From positions 62,950 to 126,949 of the forward strand of contig MNCI01030652.1 of NCBI GenBank assembly GCA_015680685.1: DNA of 64,000 bases, in the 5' to 3' direction. Shown piece after piece: positions 1-11,429 of the stretch (positions are counted from its first letter, which is position 1; each line of letters starts with the position of its first letter). The DNA comes from Gnetum montanum (taxonomy: Eukaryota > Streptophyta > Gnetopsida > Gnetales > Gnetaceae). A model generated the notes under the pieces. That model was not told where the DNA came from. It searched no databases and worked only from the letters and a program-made list of their open reading frames with translations. A program made the translations under genes and the position numbers.

Positions 1-2135
1 AACTCTATCTCCAATAATATCGATATATTCTCCACACTTTTTATGTGTCCATTTCAACATCTTATTGATCTTTTCCTCGACTTTCTCTAATGATTGTTGT
101 ATTGGCAAAGATGGTTCTTCCTCCTTGAGATAGGTTGATTTCTCCTTTTTGTGATTATGGACCTCTGTTAAGTTGAGACTTTGGTCCTGTTGATGTTTTT
201 CAACACTCTCCCATCTAGCCATTTGTCCTTCTTCTTTTGCTATCCACTTAATAAGCTCTTGGACTTGATGGGTTTGTAGTTCGTATAGTTGACCTTGGGC
301 ATACATCCCTAGAGTCTCTCTTGTTTCATCACGAAGCCCATCAATGATATGGTACATTAGCCTTTCCTTGGAGAACTCCTAGAGATAATGGAAAATGATT
401 TAACTAAGCTAAGAGAGAGAGGGTGAGAGAGAATCTAAGCTAGCCTAAGTGCAATGATCATCCACTCCTTAATCATCCGTACACATCTTGGACCTCGTGC
501 ATGACTACCACTAGGATTACCAAGCACAAATCCTAGGTACGCTATTGGGTTACCAAGTAGTCACACTTAAATTCTCATGATCAAGTCGTACTCATTCCAT
601 GTTTAATAGGAGTTAAAGGTAGAGATATATTAACTATGAAAGTAATAAAGAATAATGAAAATTAAATAATTAAACTAAGTGAATGCTACAATGATGAAGT
701 AATCTCGATCTTTATTTTTGGTCATGTGCATGTCCAAGTACGTCACACTCGAATAAGGATTCCATACAGTTACAATCACCACACTACGGGCATACACTGG
801 GAGAGAAGGGTTGAGACAAAAATTGATGTACTCTAATTACTAACTACCTACCAGATCTGTCTACCTCTTGTTTATAGATGAGGAGATAGGTTGCGATATC
901 ACGTATATGATATCATTACTACGATATCGCAGCTAACAAAATGATAACTCATCATAAGGGTTCATGTGTTCCCTAGTTCTAGCCTTGGATTTTCCTTTTC
1001 AGATTAGATACTGTGGAGTACATTTGATATTTATCATTGAATAGCTCCAACATGGTACTCCATTTGCAAATAGATTCTAGCTCCAAGGACCAATACCAGC
1101 TTTCAGCTTCCTTGATGAGTGTCCTAAGAAAGAGCTTGAGTTTTTTCCACTCATTTTCTATATTTTGTAAGGAAAAAGCATTGTGGAAAGCTTTTAGATG
1201 ATTCTACAGATCATAATTATATCCCCCTCAAATCTTAAAATATTATTCATGTCTAAGCACTTGATCCAGCTATCTCTCACATACCTAGTTGGAATCTTTA
1301 TTGCCTCTGCAATGTTGAGCATGCTTTGAGTCACCAATAGAGGTTCATTTTCATCACTGTGTCGATGATGTCAATGATGGTTTCAGCCACCCCTTCAATC
1401 TTGGTGGCCTTCATAGTTATTATTGTCTTATTGATTACCTTCATCACAATTATTTCGACAATGGCTTCTATGAGAATCATAAGATGAAAAGGAATGTTAG
1501 AAATTGGATGAAGAGGATGAAGAGGAAGATGGACTGTCACCACCACCATAGTTTCTACCACCACCTCATCATTTATTATGATCATAATCCTTAGATCCCT
1601 TGCCATTGCAATGCTTACCCAAGTCCCTGCCTTGACTATCACTCTTTTCTGAACCTAGTTAATGAATAGTGGATCGTAGGTTTAGGGTCACACCCTCATT
1701 ACCAATAATAGAGGATGGAGAATTTTTATATTAAGAACCCTTAGGAGGAGGATCCACATTGTCATCCTGGTTTAGCAAGAATAAGAGATTAGTAAAGTGC
1801 TTCCCCTTTGTAAACTCATGGGACTTCTCTTAGTGTCGATCTCACTTGCGTTGCATTTTAGTGGGATGGTAATCTCAAGTGTCATGATCATCCACAACGT
1901 ATTCCTCATGAAGATCTAAGATCCTCAACTTTTTAAGATTTTGAAGTAACATCTCGAGCACAAAATGATTGGGGGGCAATATGATATTTCCTTTCATGTC
2001 ATCCCATCATAGCTGTTCATCTTGATGTAGGATGAAGGTGAATTTTGGTACATACTCATCTAGATGAGTATATACCACTTTGCACTCCAATGGGACTGGG
2101 GGTTTAACATCTTCATGTTTATGGGAAGAAGGCAT
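1..2135 (-). pseudogene. Degraded gag of E0
   Basis: Capsid-type polyprotein of a Ty3/gypsy element, which packages element RNA. The likely start is the ATG at 2135, about 130 bases after the primer-binding site; E4 has an equivalent start. The N-terminal part has the stretch DEYVPKFTFILHQDEQL, which E4 shares with few changes. A charged, serine-rich segment follows (about 1480-1640) and then the gag core with the pattern D-WIKCLDMNNI (about 1230-1290). Stops and frame breaks interrupt it. An LTR fragment sits inside at about 420-955. Beyond it, bases 378 down to 1 read without a stop for about 125 codons, including RDETRETLGMYAQGQL, which matches the same part of gag in E2 and E4. The open stretch suggests E0 is among the younger copies. 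Confidence 0.75.
420..955 (-). repeat. Truncated LTR fragment inside E0 gag
   Basis: The sequence resembles the start and middle of the E2-type LTR. It ends at 955 with ACTCATCA (LTR start on the minus strand), has GATATC-rich palindromic U3 sequence (about 890-935) and a 'ccactaggattaccaag' block typical of the family. The last ~280 bases of the LTR are missing on the low-coordinate side, and the adjoining gag has also lost some codons. It is therefore a deletion remnant rather than a clean solo LTR. The left boundary is approximate. Confidence 0.6.
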
Positions 2136-2266
2136 TTTAGAAAAAAAATAAAATTATCAATGTGCTTAGTAGTTACATGTCGTGTAAAAGTGATATTGAC
2201 CTTAACCTCATCCAACGATATAAATAATATTCACTAATCTTAGAAAATAGACATTCCAACAACAAA

Positions 2267-2286
2267 GTCCCTAGCAATGGTGCCAA
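2267..2286 (-). other. Primer-binding site of E0
   Basis: Directly after the LTR, the minus strand reads TTGGCACCATTGCTAGGGAC. It resembles the TGGCGCC-GTTGCC-GGGGA site, complementary to a tRNA-Asp 3' end, known for Athila-like elements, with transition differences. The same site is recognisable next to the 5' LTRs of E2 and E4. Confidence 0.7.
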
Positions 2287-3095
2287 TGATGAGCAATGAG
2301 GTACCCCCTATGTCCAACCATATAAATCACAAGCATTCATGTGTGATTCAATTAAATTCCATGATTCGTTGTCTTCCCAATTACACTTGTGATGTACACT
2401 AGTATGCTTAAGTGTAATTGAGGCATTTGATTTTTATCATTTTTGTATTTTATGATTTTGGTATTTAAAGAGAGATAATGTAATTGGATTAACTAATTAA
2501 CTAGTATCTAACTAGTTCTAGCATAAGCATGTGGTCCCACTTTTAGCACATGTCCTGAACCCACGTATCCACTACTGGGTTACCAAGTGCTACACTACTA
2601 GGTGTACCAAGCAATAACATTGCTGGGATTGCCAAGAGAATACGTGTTACACTCTAAGTGGTTGTACTTATGTGGTAATCTATCTAGCTTATCTTGCTTA
2701 ATTATCTTAATTAGCTTAATTACTAGAAACTATTGAATAACTAATTAAAAAATTAAATGCATAAATGAAATATTTAATCTATCTAGAATGCTTCAAGGTT
2801 TATCAGAAAGCTCATCTTTATTACTACACACACTATCGTGCTTAGGTACAATAATGCTCGAATAAAGATTCATACATTGAATGACTCCTACTGTGGGCAC
2901 TTAGGAAAAAATATTCTAACTTTCAAATAGACAAACTGCAAGAGCTCTATTACTTCTATGAAAAATTCCTTTCATAAATGTGGCTAGTGAGCTCATATTT
3001 ATAGATCGAAAAAAACCCTTGCATCAACGTAATAAACTACATTGACATGGCCTCATCGATGGGGCCTAATCGATGCAACAAACCAAAACTCATCA
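2287..3095 (-). repeat. 5' LTR of E0
   Basis: Bounded by TGATGAG at 2287 and CTCATCA ending at 3095, the terminal inverted repeats of this family. On the minus strand it carries a U3 with GGCC/ATCGAT repeats (3042-3076), a TATA-like box near 2995-3005 and the conserved R-U5 blocks seen in all LTRs here. It is homologous to the LTRs at 10521, 48689, 54532 and 62837. Confidence 0.85.
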
Positions 3096-3096
3096 T

Positions 3097-5256
3097 CAAT
3101 GCTTGGTACTAAGCAATTTTCAGCAACAGATTGGTAGCAGAGTAAAAGTCTTTATGAATGACTTCTCCACCTATGGCACTACATTTGAGCAAGCCTTGGA
3201 CTGCCTTAAGCAAGTACTTAAAAGGTGCATGGAGACTAATCTTCAGCTCAATTGGTAAAAGAGCTATCTCATGATTTAGGAGGGCATTGTTTTGGGGCAT
3301 AAAATTTCTCAAGCAAGAATTTAGGTGGACCTTAAAAGGATTTGGATCATCTAACTCACCCACTATAAATCGTTAAAGATGTTTGGTTATTCCTTGGACA
3401 CACCAGCTACTACCAATGATTCATAGTAAATTTCTATAAGATCACAAAACCATTGGTCAAGATTACAAAGAAAGATGCTCTGTTCATATAGACTACAAAA
3501 TGTAAAAAGGAATTCTAGTAGCTTAATGAAATGCTTGTGGAGACTCCAATTCTACAAGCAACTAATTGGTCCCATCCATCTCACATCATGATAGATGCAT
3601 CAAACTATGCCTTGGAAATTGTGCTTACATAGTTGGATGATCAAAAATGTCCATATTACATCCACTATGCAATTCAAAGCATTGTGGATGCATAGCTCAA
3701 TTACAACATAGTGGAGAAAGAGTTGATGGCAGTGGTATATGCTTTGGATAAGTTTAGGCATTATGTGCTTGGATATAAGATGTTTTTACACACTGACCAT
3801 AGTGCCATTTTTTTCCTAATAAATAAACCAAAGGTGAGCACCTGTGTCATATGGTGGCTAGTGATTTTGCAGGATTTTGATCTTACAATGGTAGATCAAA
3901 AGGGGACTAAGAATGTGGTCACTAATGACTTGTCTCAGTTACGATGGGACAACAAAGAGGATGAGAGTCCGCTCTCTAATTAATTTCCTGATGAACTCCT
4001 CTTTGTCAAAGTAATAAATGAACAAGTGCCCACTGAACCAAAATGGTACAATGGCATTCTCACTTATCTTCTCGCTCAAGATATGCCACAAGAGTTAGAT
4101 CATCAAAAGAAACAATAATTTTTTCATCAAGCCAAATGCTTCATGAAAATTAATGGACATCTTTACAAGGTGTGCATCAATGGTTCATTGGTATGTTCCT
4201 AATGCTGACCAACTACACATTCTTCAAGACACTCATAAGGATCCTTGTGAGGGCCACTATGTAGGGAGATGCATGGCCATTAAAATCTTGATGGCAAGGT
4301 ACTATTGGCCAATAATCTTCAAGGATGTCCACTAATTCGTCTGCTCTTGTGAATGTTGTCAATGAGATGGTGGGATGATCATTCAAATAGAGGGATCTCA
4401 GCAATGGATCCAACCATTGGAACCTTTCAACATTTGGGGCATAGAATTCATGGGTGCCATCACACCCATGTCAAATGGAAAGGCATGCATAATAGTTATT
4501 GTTAACTATTGTACAAAATGGGCAGAAGTAATAGCCTTCAACAACTATACATCTTCCACTATTACACGATTTGTACAATAAAATGTTGTAAATAGGTTTG
4601 GAGTGCGATGTGCATTGATTTCTAATAATGGTACTTATTTTATAGATTTCACCTTTCACAAGCTCATGTAATGCTTGGGGGTTAAGCATAAATTAATAAT
4701 AGCCTACCATCCCTAAGCAAATGGTCAAGCAAAGGTTACTAATAAAGAGATCACAAAAATCTTAACAATAAAAATTAACAAGTATAGGAGACACTAGAGC
4801 AAAAAACTTAATGATTCCCTCTATGCATAACACTTAACATGACTCCCTATAGGCTACTCTCCTTATGAGCTGGTGTTCAGAAAATTACCAACTCTGCCAA
4901 TTTAAGCTAAGCTCCATACACTTTTAACAACTTATGACCTTGAACTTGACCTGAGCCTAGCACAAAAAGAGATATTGATCAACCTTAACATGCTAGATGA
5001 AAATTAATTGGTGGCCCTATCCTTGAATGAAGTGCATGAAACATTTAGTAAACAACGCCATGACCTTGGGATAAGGAAAGTGAGATTTCAACCTTATGAC
5101 AAGGTTCTCTACTGGAACCCCACACATGTGCCTCAACAAACTAAGTTCCAAACATTGTGGGAAGGATCTTATATCATATATGAAACCTTTTCTTTTGGGG
5201 CCATGTTGAGTTACAAACTTGAGAGCCCAAACAAAAAGCAACTAGTCAACATGTAA
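3097..5256 (+). pseudogene. E1 pol remnant: RT end, RNase H, integrase
   Basis: The RT remnant starts at the E0 junction. Its catalytic box is FMNDFSTYG (about 3150-3180), so one of the paired aspartates has become asparagine. RNase H is readable at about 3711-3960, with EKELMAVVYALDKFRHYVLGY, HTDHSAI and a C-terminal LSQLRW. The integrase zinc-binding part is at about 4200-4370 (H-x-GHY and CSCECC). The core is at about 4375-4790: the first catalytic position reads WGIEFMG (D to E), the second SNNG (D to N) and the third GQAKVTN (E to K, 4732-4734). The C-terminal part (5008-5256) has KVLYWNPTHVPQQTKFQTLW. Many stops and frame shifts are present, so the enzyme is inactive. Confidence 0.85.
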
Positions 5257-7387
5257 TAACTAACACCTTTCCATGAGCCCAAGCAAGCTAGTGGAAGTAG
5301 CACCTCAATAGATGGATGACCTCACTCAATCTTTTGGAGCTCTTCCTTTCAACTCAATTCTGGGAGAGATGGCCATCCATACTTTTATTATTTTCCACTT
5401 TTTTATTTTATACTTTGTTTTTTTTATACATTTTTTATTTTACACTTTGTTTGTTTTTATACCTTTTTTATTTTACACTTTTTTATTTTTCCAAATTTTT
5501 GTTTGATAACATCATTCATATGTTTTCTTGTTCTTCAATATTTTACAATTTATTTCATATTTTTCCTTATTTTGATGTGAATTTTTCTTATCTTCTAATA
5601 AAAGTGCTCTATTGCGAATAGGACTCAATGGTGCGATAGCTGGTTACTAATGGTGGTTTGTACCTAATGTTTTTGATTGCTAATGTTTAGCTTCCATCCT
5701 TGAATTTTGATGATCAATGACTAAGACTAGTTTCTTTTTCATGGAACATGTAGTGAATCCACATCATCCACCCATCTACTAACTCTATGGTTTTCCTAGC
5801 TTTAGAAGTTTGAGGTTCCTTTTCATTAATAAAACTTTAACGAACTTATGACCTTGGAAGTTTCCAAACTTGAGAAAGATTCAAAGGTTTGAAAATGGTG
5901 TGACTTCAAAGGGATTCAATACTCTTTGTACCTCTCTACTTACTTGAGTGCATGTGTGTTTTCATGGATTTCTTACTATTCCATGTCAACCAATAATAAG
6001 AAGTTGAATAAGTATTTGCATGGTGTGGTTCCCATCTGAAAGAATTCATAAAAAACATAATATATTCAAAAAAAAACATGATGGGAGTTCAAATCACACC
6101 CCTTAGACAAAATAAATAGGCTACAAGCATTGGTTATGGGACTACAAAGACATGTTACCCATGCCTAAAGGTCTCCTCTAACTAAGGCCATTTCTCACTT
6201 TTTACTTTTCTTTTCTTCTCAAATAAGTAATGGTGATTATTTGTGGAAACATTATTGTGTCTTGAGGAGGTGGATTGGTCTTAGAGTGGAAATGTGAAGT
6301 TATTAAAAGTGATTGGTTTTGATCTGGACTAAGGTTGGACATTTATCAGGTCATCTAACCATAACTTCACAAGGGACTTAATCTAACCATGATTGGAAGA
6401 TCCATTCGATTCTCTATCTCATCCATCACTACTTTCCATAACTCATCTCACTACCAATTTTCATGTTTTTGTTTAATGTCTTAGTTTCACATGTTGAAAT
6501 TCTTAGGTAGATTCTTTGGGATTTGGTCCTTAACTTTTTATAACCATTAATTAACTATGGCGTTTACTAACGTCTTATTTGAGATTATGCAAGGGAAAAA
6601 AGAGCATAAGACTACTATGGGAAGGATCCACTTGCATAGCTTTTAGTTGGGCTAGTTAAGTCCCTTATCCTTAGACATTTTGGCAATCAAATATTTTGCA
6701 ATCTCCATCGATTGCATCCAACTATGTGCTCCTTAAAGGATTTCTCCAATCATTCTCCATCTTTTATGAACTCTCAAATCCTCTTCATATATTTCATTGT
6801 GTTCTTGGCTTTCTAGACTTCCATTTAACTCCAATTTTGATCAAAAAATCCTTGTATTTTTTGAATTTTGACTTGGTAAATGGTGGTCAATAACCATGTC
6901 AACTAGGCCTAGTTGACATAGCTAACTGCATCAACTAGGCCCCATCAATGAGGCCTAGTCAACGCATGGGAAAAATTCTATAAATAGCACTCACCACTTA
7001 GAAATTTTTTTCCATTTGCTTCAAACATAAGGGGATTTTTTGTAATTTTTTAGAGCTCCAAACCTTCTAGAGCCCATAACTTTCAAACCATTTGTCTAAT
7101 TCACTCTGTTCTTCAACCCTACGGCTTCTAGAGTATGCTTGAAATTTTTTCATAATTTTTCTAACTCCTCCATGGGTTTAATGAATAAAATAATATAAAA
7201 TCATCAACCTATGAGAGTTAAACCCTTTCAACATACTCCAATAACCTATTTAATTAAATAATATTAAAATAATCAAACCAGTCATGAGCACAACTTAGCT
7301 AAGTGTAACTACCCTAAGGAATAAGGTATTCCAAATGTTTCAAAGTTACACATTAAGTGCTAATCCTTGCTCATGTTATGATCACAA
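5257..7387 (+). other. Spacer between integrase and third ORF of E1
   Basis: No gene seen. It begins with T-rich stretches (5390-5510, imperfect repeats of a TTTTATACA-TTTTT unit). A block at 5760-6200 is also present in E4 (62030-62420) and E3 (40690-41170), containing 'catggtgtggttcccatc' and 'acatgttacccatgcctaa'. The T-rich open frames near 5312-5621 are compositional. From about 6880 it contains a U3-like promoter block, listed separately. Confidence 0.7.
6896..6986 (+). promoter_or_regulatory. Candidate internal U3-like promoter of E1
   Basis: A perfect 24-bp palindrome lies at 6896-6919, centred on AGGCCT. Next comes a 35-bp block (6928-6962) that matches the U3 of the E0 LTR (3042-3076, minus strand) at 30 of 35 positions. 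A TATAAATA box is at 6979-6986, and the third ORF begins about 400 bases on. The R-U5 blocks of a full LTR do not follow, so this is not an embedded LTR. Promoter function is inferred. Confidence 0.5.
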
Positions 7388-10259
7388 ATGGCACCTAGAT
7401 TGAAATGCATGTAGGAAGGAGGACTATCTTAACTAAGGGACAAACAACCTAGAGTTAGAAGTAGCAAGAGCAAGCCCAAGAACAGGTAGCAAAGACTCAT
7501 GTGATGGGACCTCTTTGGGAGGAGCCTGAAGTGGAATTTTTCTAATAGATTCTTAAGGAATCAATCGTAACTAAACAATCCCATTAAGATGAGGCACCAA
7601 GATTAGTGCCAAGACTTAAGATCACATTAACTCAAGCTTAACTTAATCATATTAATCTTTGTGGCATCCAACGTTTAGTTTTCCTAGAATTGAACTTTGG
7701 ACCATTCTTAGAACATGCTCCACTAGAAGATAAGATGCAATTGTAGAACTTTCCCATACGTCCAATTATCACTTCCAATGGGGAGTGCTACATCATAGAG
7801 ACATATTTCTTCTAGAACGATAGGTAGGCAAGAGCCACTATGAAGATCAAGGACATTCAAGTGTTCTACTTAGTGGAAGCTATTATGTAGGCCCTTGGGT
7901 TACCTAATATTGGAACAAATTTAGCAAAGATCTCTACACAAGTATACCCAAAGGAAAATAAGTAGTGAACCTAATGATGCTATGGAGTGGACCAAGAGGA
8001 GTATGGTGCACTCACCCTGGTAAAGCATCTATATTTCAAGATAGCGTTCTATTGCCTAAATTCAATGGTGATGCCTAGCAAGGTGACTACTTTCTCTACC
8101 CATGCATGTGCTACTCTAAGTGAAAAATTCCTTGTGAACCTTCCACAATTGATCTATCTAGAGATAGAGAAATAATTTAAGGAAAATGATCATGAAAGGA
8201 AGGTCCTACCCTTTCTTTGCCTCATCAAAAAATTATGCAAAATGGTGGGAATATTTCACTATGTCAATGATACAATCATGCATACTCCTTCTACCTCTTG
8301 GGTAGAAATGATGAAAGATAAGATACCTACCATAACTAAGGAAGATAAGTAGCAACCACCACCTTCATTTCCCACTCATGAAACAATGTTGGAGTCCTGC
8401 ACTACCCTTGAATAAATATGCAAGATCTAAGAGTAGCTCTTTCTTGAGCAAGAGCAATGAGCAAGAACAAGTGGCGGTGAGCCATTTTTGTATCACACAG
8501 CGATGAGTAACCTTAATGAAGTGGCTTGAACCATTATCCAAATGGAGGAAGCTGAGCTAATCTTTTCAACCCAAAGAACATAGTTGCCCACAAGATTAAA
8601 TCCTAGCACCTAAGAGCTAATAGTCTAGTCTCTCTCTCACAACAACAATGATTCCCAAACATCTCTAAACATGCCTCTACTTTCTCAGTGCATCTAGAGG
8701 TTTGCAAGGGGACAATTGTCTTGGTGATGCAACATCATGGATAGGAGATAACAACAAAGGTGGTTTTTGATTGAATTACTGAGGCATTAAATGCACCTAT
8801 GGTATTTGTAACAAACATTTCTACACTTAGAGATGTACAAACATTTGTAGGAACAATTAGCAGCAAATTGAGCACAGCCCAGCATGAAGAATAGCAAGAC
8901 CAATTGGTGGAAACTAGGTAACCAATTCTAGATGTCTTTGACCTTCCAAATACAATCACCACAATCTAATCAGAGCTATTGAAAGCAAAAAAAAAATCAT
9001 TATCATGGAGAGACAACTCAAAATAGTTCGAGCTCAAAACTAATGCCTAGCTGCAGAGCTGCAAAGTTTGTTGAATTAAGAGCTTGCCTTGTTGATCTTG
9101 CACTTCTTAGCCCTACACCAACCCATGATGAAGCTTCTTAATAGGTTCAGGAAAAGCTCAACAAGGTTGAGGACGTGAAGGAAATAATGATTTTTGATTA
9201 CTCCATGGCTAATATCATCATGTACAATATCCAAAAGGCCTTGGATTAGACTCACTAGGAGAGCATCACCTTGACTGTAGAAAATCACCACCTATAAAAT
9301 GTTGATGTGAAAAAGCAAAAAATGTAAAATTTCATCCATAAATAGTAGGAGTAGCTAGCTAAAGTAAATACTAAAATAAGAAGATTGACAACTAAAAATA
9401 GAAACCTCTCCATGGAGGAAGTTTGAGCCCTTTTCCAAAGATCTACAATAGAGGTAGCCACCTAGAAAAATGAGGTTCTCAAATTTGAGAGAGTTAAAAA
9501 TCACTATAGAGATTATGTTGGTCTACAAAAAGAAATCAATCAAAAACATATTTAGATGCCAAAGGCAAAAGTTAATGAGGCCCTTCAGTAGCTTAAGGAA
9601 GGAGGTGATGTCTAGAAACCTATCTTTGATGGGCTTAATGACTACAACAAAGTAGAGATCCACATAAATGAGCTGCAAATCAAGGAGATGATAGAGTACA
9701 TGGAGCTTGCCAACCTCCATTATGGAAATCTAGTGATGCTAACTACTAAATGATCATGGTCTAAATTAGAGAACTAGGTGCTTAATTTGTACTTTCTATA
9801 CGAAGTTGAGTTCAAGCATCACAAAAACACCAAGCAGAAGCTTAAGGTGGCAAATGAAAAACTCGATGTTCTTGGCTAGCACTTCACTAATTAATAGTCT
9901 ATAGATGAGAACTTATCCAAGATACTAAGTGACTACCAGGAGTTGTAGAATGTAGTAAAGGTGTTTAATGTTAAATGTAAAATTTTCACTATGTGGTTTG
10001 TTGATGTGTAGGAGTTCTTCTCAACAATGCCCTATCCTTGGAATGTTCCCACACTAACCTAGATTTGCACTATAGTGTGGACCATGAATGATCCTAGGAG
10101 TAAGGAGGAGAAGATGAAATAACAATTGGACACCTTCTATCTTCCACCAAAAGTTGCAACTACTATACGATAGCCACAACTACCTCAACCACTATGTGTG
10201 CTTGGAGCAAGAGAAGGTCCTTCAAAGCCTCAGGAGCCTCCACTACCTAGGACTATTTG
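7388..10259 (+). pseudogene. Third ORF of E1 (PF20167-like domain plus coiled coil)
   Basis: Broken reading frame in the place where Athila elements carry an extra, env-position ORF. The likely start is the ATG at 7388 (MAPRLK; E2 begins MAPKRL). Shared landmarks with E2 in order: LELNFGPFLEHA (about 7690), TMKIKDIQVFYLVEAIM (about 7840), then YGALTLVKHLYFKI through KVLPFLCLIKKLCKMVGI (about 8005-8255). The last part has the pattern of the 'putative plant transposon protein' domain (PF20167) found in plant retrotransposon ORFs, ending in FP-LI-x-LC. Downstream to about 10250 the sequence is rich in Lys, Glu, Leu and Gln, like a coiled coil. Many stops are TAG or TAA at likely Gln codons. Its biochemical role is unknown to me; no signal peptide or fusion motif was recognised. 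Confidence 0.65.
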
Positions 10260-10505
10260 AACTTCTTAATTGTCTTCATGCCATTATAAGAATTGTGTTT
10301 GTCATTTTTTCATAGTGTTCAATTTCATTGTCCTAAACATCAAAAGCTTGTAATGATTGTAATTTTGTACACTTGAACACTTAGTATTTGTTCATGTGTG
10401 TTGTTGTGTTTAAGTTTGATAGTAGATAGTCAATAATCCCATACCTTCCCAAAATTCTGTCAAAGACTTTTCCTCTTTTTTTTTCACTTAAGGACTAGTT
10501 TTCAT

Positions 10506-10520
10506 TCAGTCGTGGGGGTA
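10506..10520 (+). other. Polypurine tract of E1
   Basis: The purine-rich GTGGGGGTA lies immediately before the 3' LTR, inside 'tcagtcgtgggggta'. The same string with one change precedes the 3' LTRs of E3 (42593), E2 (28269, minus) and E5 (63732, minus). It is the expected plus-strand primer. Confidence 0.8.
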
Positions 10521-11406
10521 CGATGAGTCGTGTTTTCTAGGTTACATCGACAAGGCCTCATTAACATGGTCCTATTAACACGACCATGTTGATGTGGCAT
10601 TTGATGCGTTGAAGTGGCCTCATCAACATAGTGTCTATTTTTGCCTATAAATACATGCTCACCCATTGTGTTTATAACATCTTTTGTCATAATTGTAGTA
10701 GAGTAATTGCTATTTTGTCATTTGAAAGTTTGAATATTTTTCTAAGTACCTACAGTAGGAGTTAAATAGTGTACGGATCTTTATTCAAGCACTATTATAC
10801 CTAAGCATGGCAATGTGTGTGGCAATAAAGATGAGCTTTCTAATAAACCTTGTAGCACTTTGAAATTGATTAATTGTTTATTTATGCATTTAATGTTTTA
10901 TGAAACTTCCTTTAATGCTTTAAGTAATTAACCTAAATTATGCTAAATTAAATAGTGATTAATTAAGCACATAAGTATGACCACTTCGAGCATATGCTTG
11001 GTGCTTGGTAATCCTACTAACACTTAGTGTTTGGTAACCGAGTAGCACTAAACGTGTTTAGGATGTGTACAACAAGTGGAAATGAATGCTTATGTTAGGA
11101 TTAGTTAGGTTTATCTAGTTAGATTAAATTAGCATTTTAATTATTTTATTTTATACATTATTCTTTACCCTTAGGAGACTTAAAATATAAAACATAAAAA
11201 TAATAAAAATAATATGCCTTAATTGCACATAACCACAACTTTGCATTCTACAAGTGTAATTGGGAAGATAACAATTGCAACGGTTAGTTTCACTTCCTAG
11301 AGATTGGTGTACTTAGAGGGCTATAAGGCCATAGAATTCAACTAGATCATGCGTGAAGACTTGGTGATTCATATGGTTGGGTGTAGGGTTTACTCATCAC
11401 TCATCA
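10521..11406 (+). repeat. 3' LTR of E1
   Basis: Starts CGATGAG (TG changed to CG) and ends in CTCATCA; the exact end could be 11403 or 11406. U3 holds an inverted repeat with 9-bp arms AACATGGTC and GACCATGTT, and 'ggcctcat' repeats. TATAAATA is at 10646-10653. The R-U5 region has the family block around 'tttattcaagcactatt' (10780-10800). No primer-binding site follows, as expected for a 3' LTR. Confidence 0.85.
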
Positions 11407-11429
11407 TCTATTTATAGCTTGTTTGAGTC

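Larger units (their letters stand above)
1..3095 (-). mobile_element. E0: 5' part of an Athila-type Ty3/gypsy element
   Basis: Minus-strand element entering from the left edge. In element order it shows a 5' LTR (3095 to 2287), a primer-binding site directly after it, and a gag remnant running to base 1. The rest lies outside the window. Its LTR end abuts sequence that continues the reverse transcriptase of E1, so E0 was inserted into E1. Gag matches E4 and E2 by position-specific similarity. The far LTR and target duplication cannot be seen. Confidence 0.85.
3096..11406 (+). mobile_element. E1: Athila-type Ty3/gypsy element, right part
   Basis: Plus-strand element that enters at the E0 junction in the middle of the reverse transcriptase. 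It runs through RNase H, integrase, a long spacer, a third ORF, a polypurine tract and its 3' LTR. Its left half (5' LTR, gag, protease, first part of RT) must lie beyond E0 and outside the window. FMNDFSTYG, matching FMDDFSTYG in E2 and E4, places it in the Athila/Tat group. All coding parts are broken. Confidence 0.85.

Noticed and set aside
1331-1642. Open frame of 103 codons on the minus strand
   Set aside because: It runs out of frame across the serine-rich part of E0 gag; the gag frame is supported by similarity to E4.
5312-5621. Two overlapping plus-strand open frames rich in Phe and Tyr
   Set aside because: They arise from T-rich spacer sequence that is also present, without a conserved frame, in E4.
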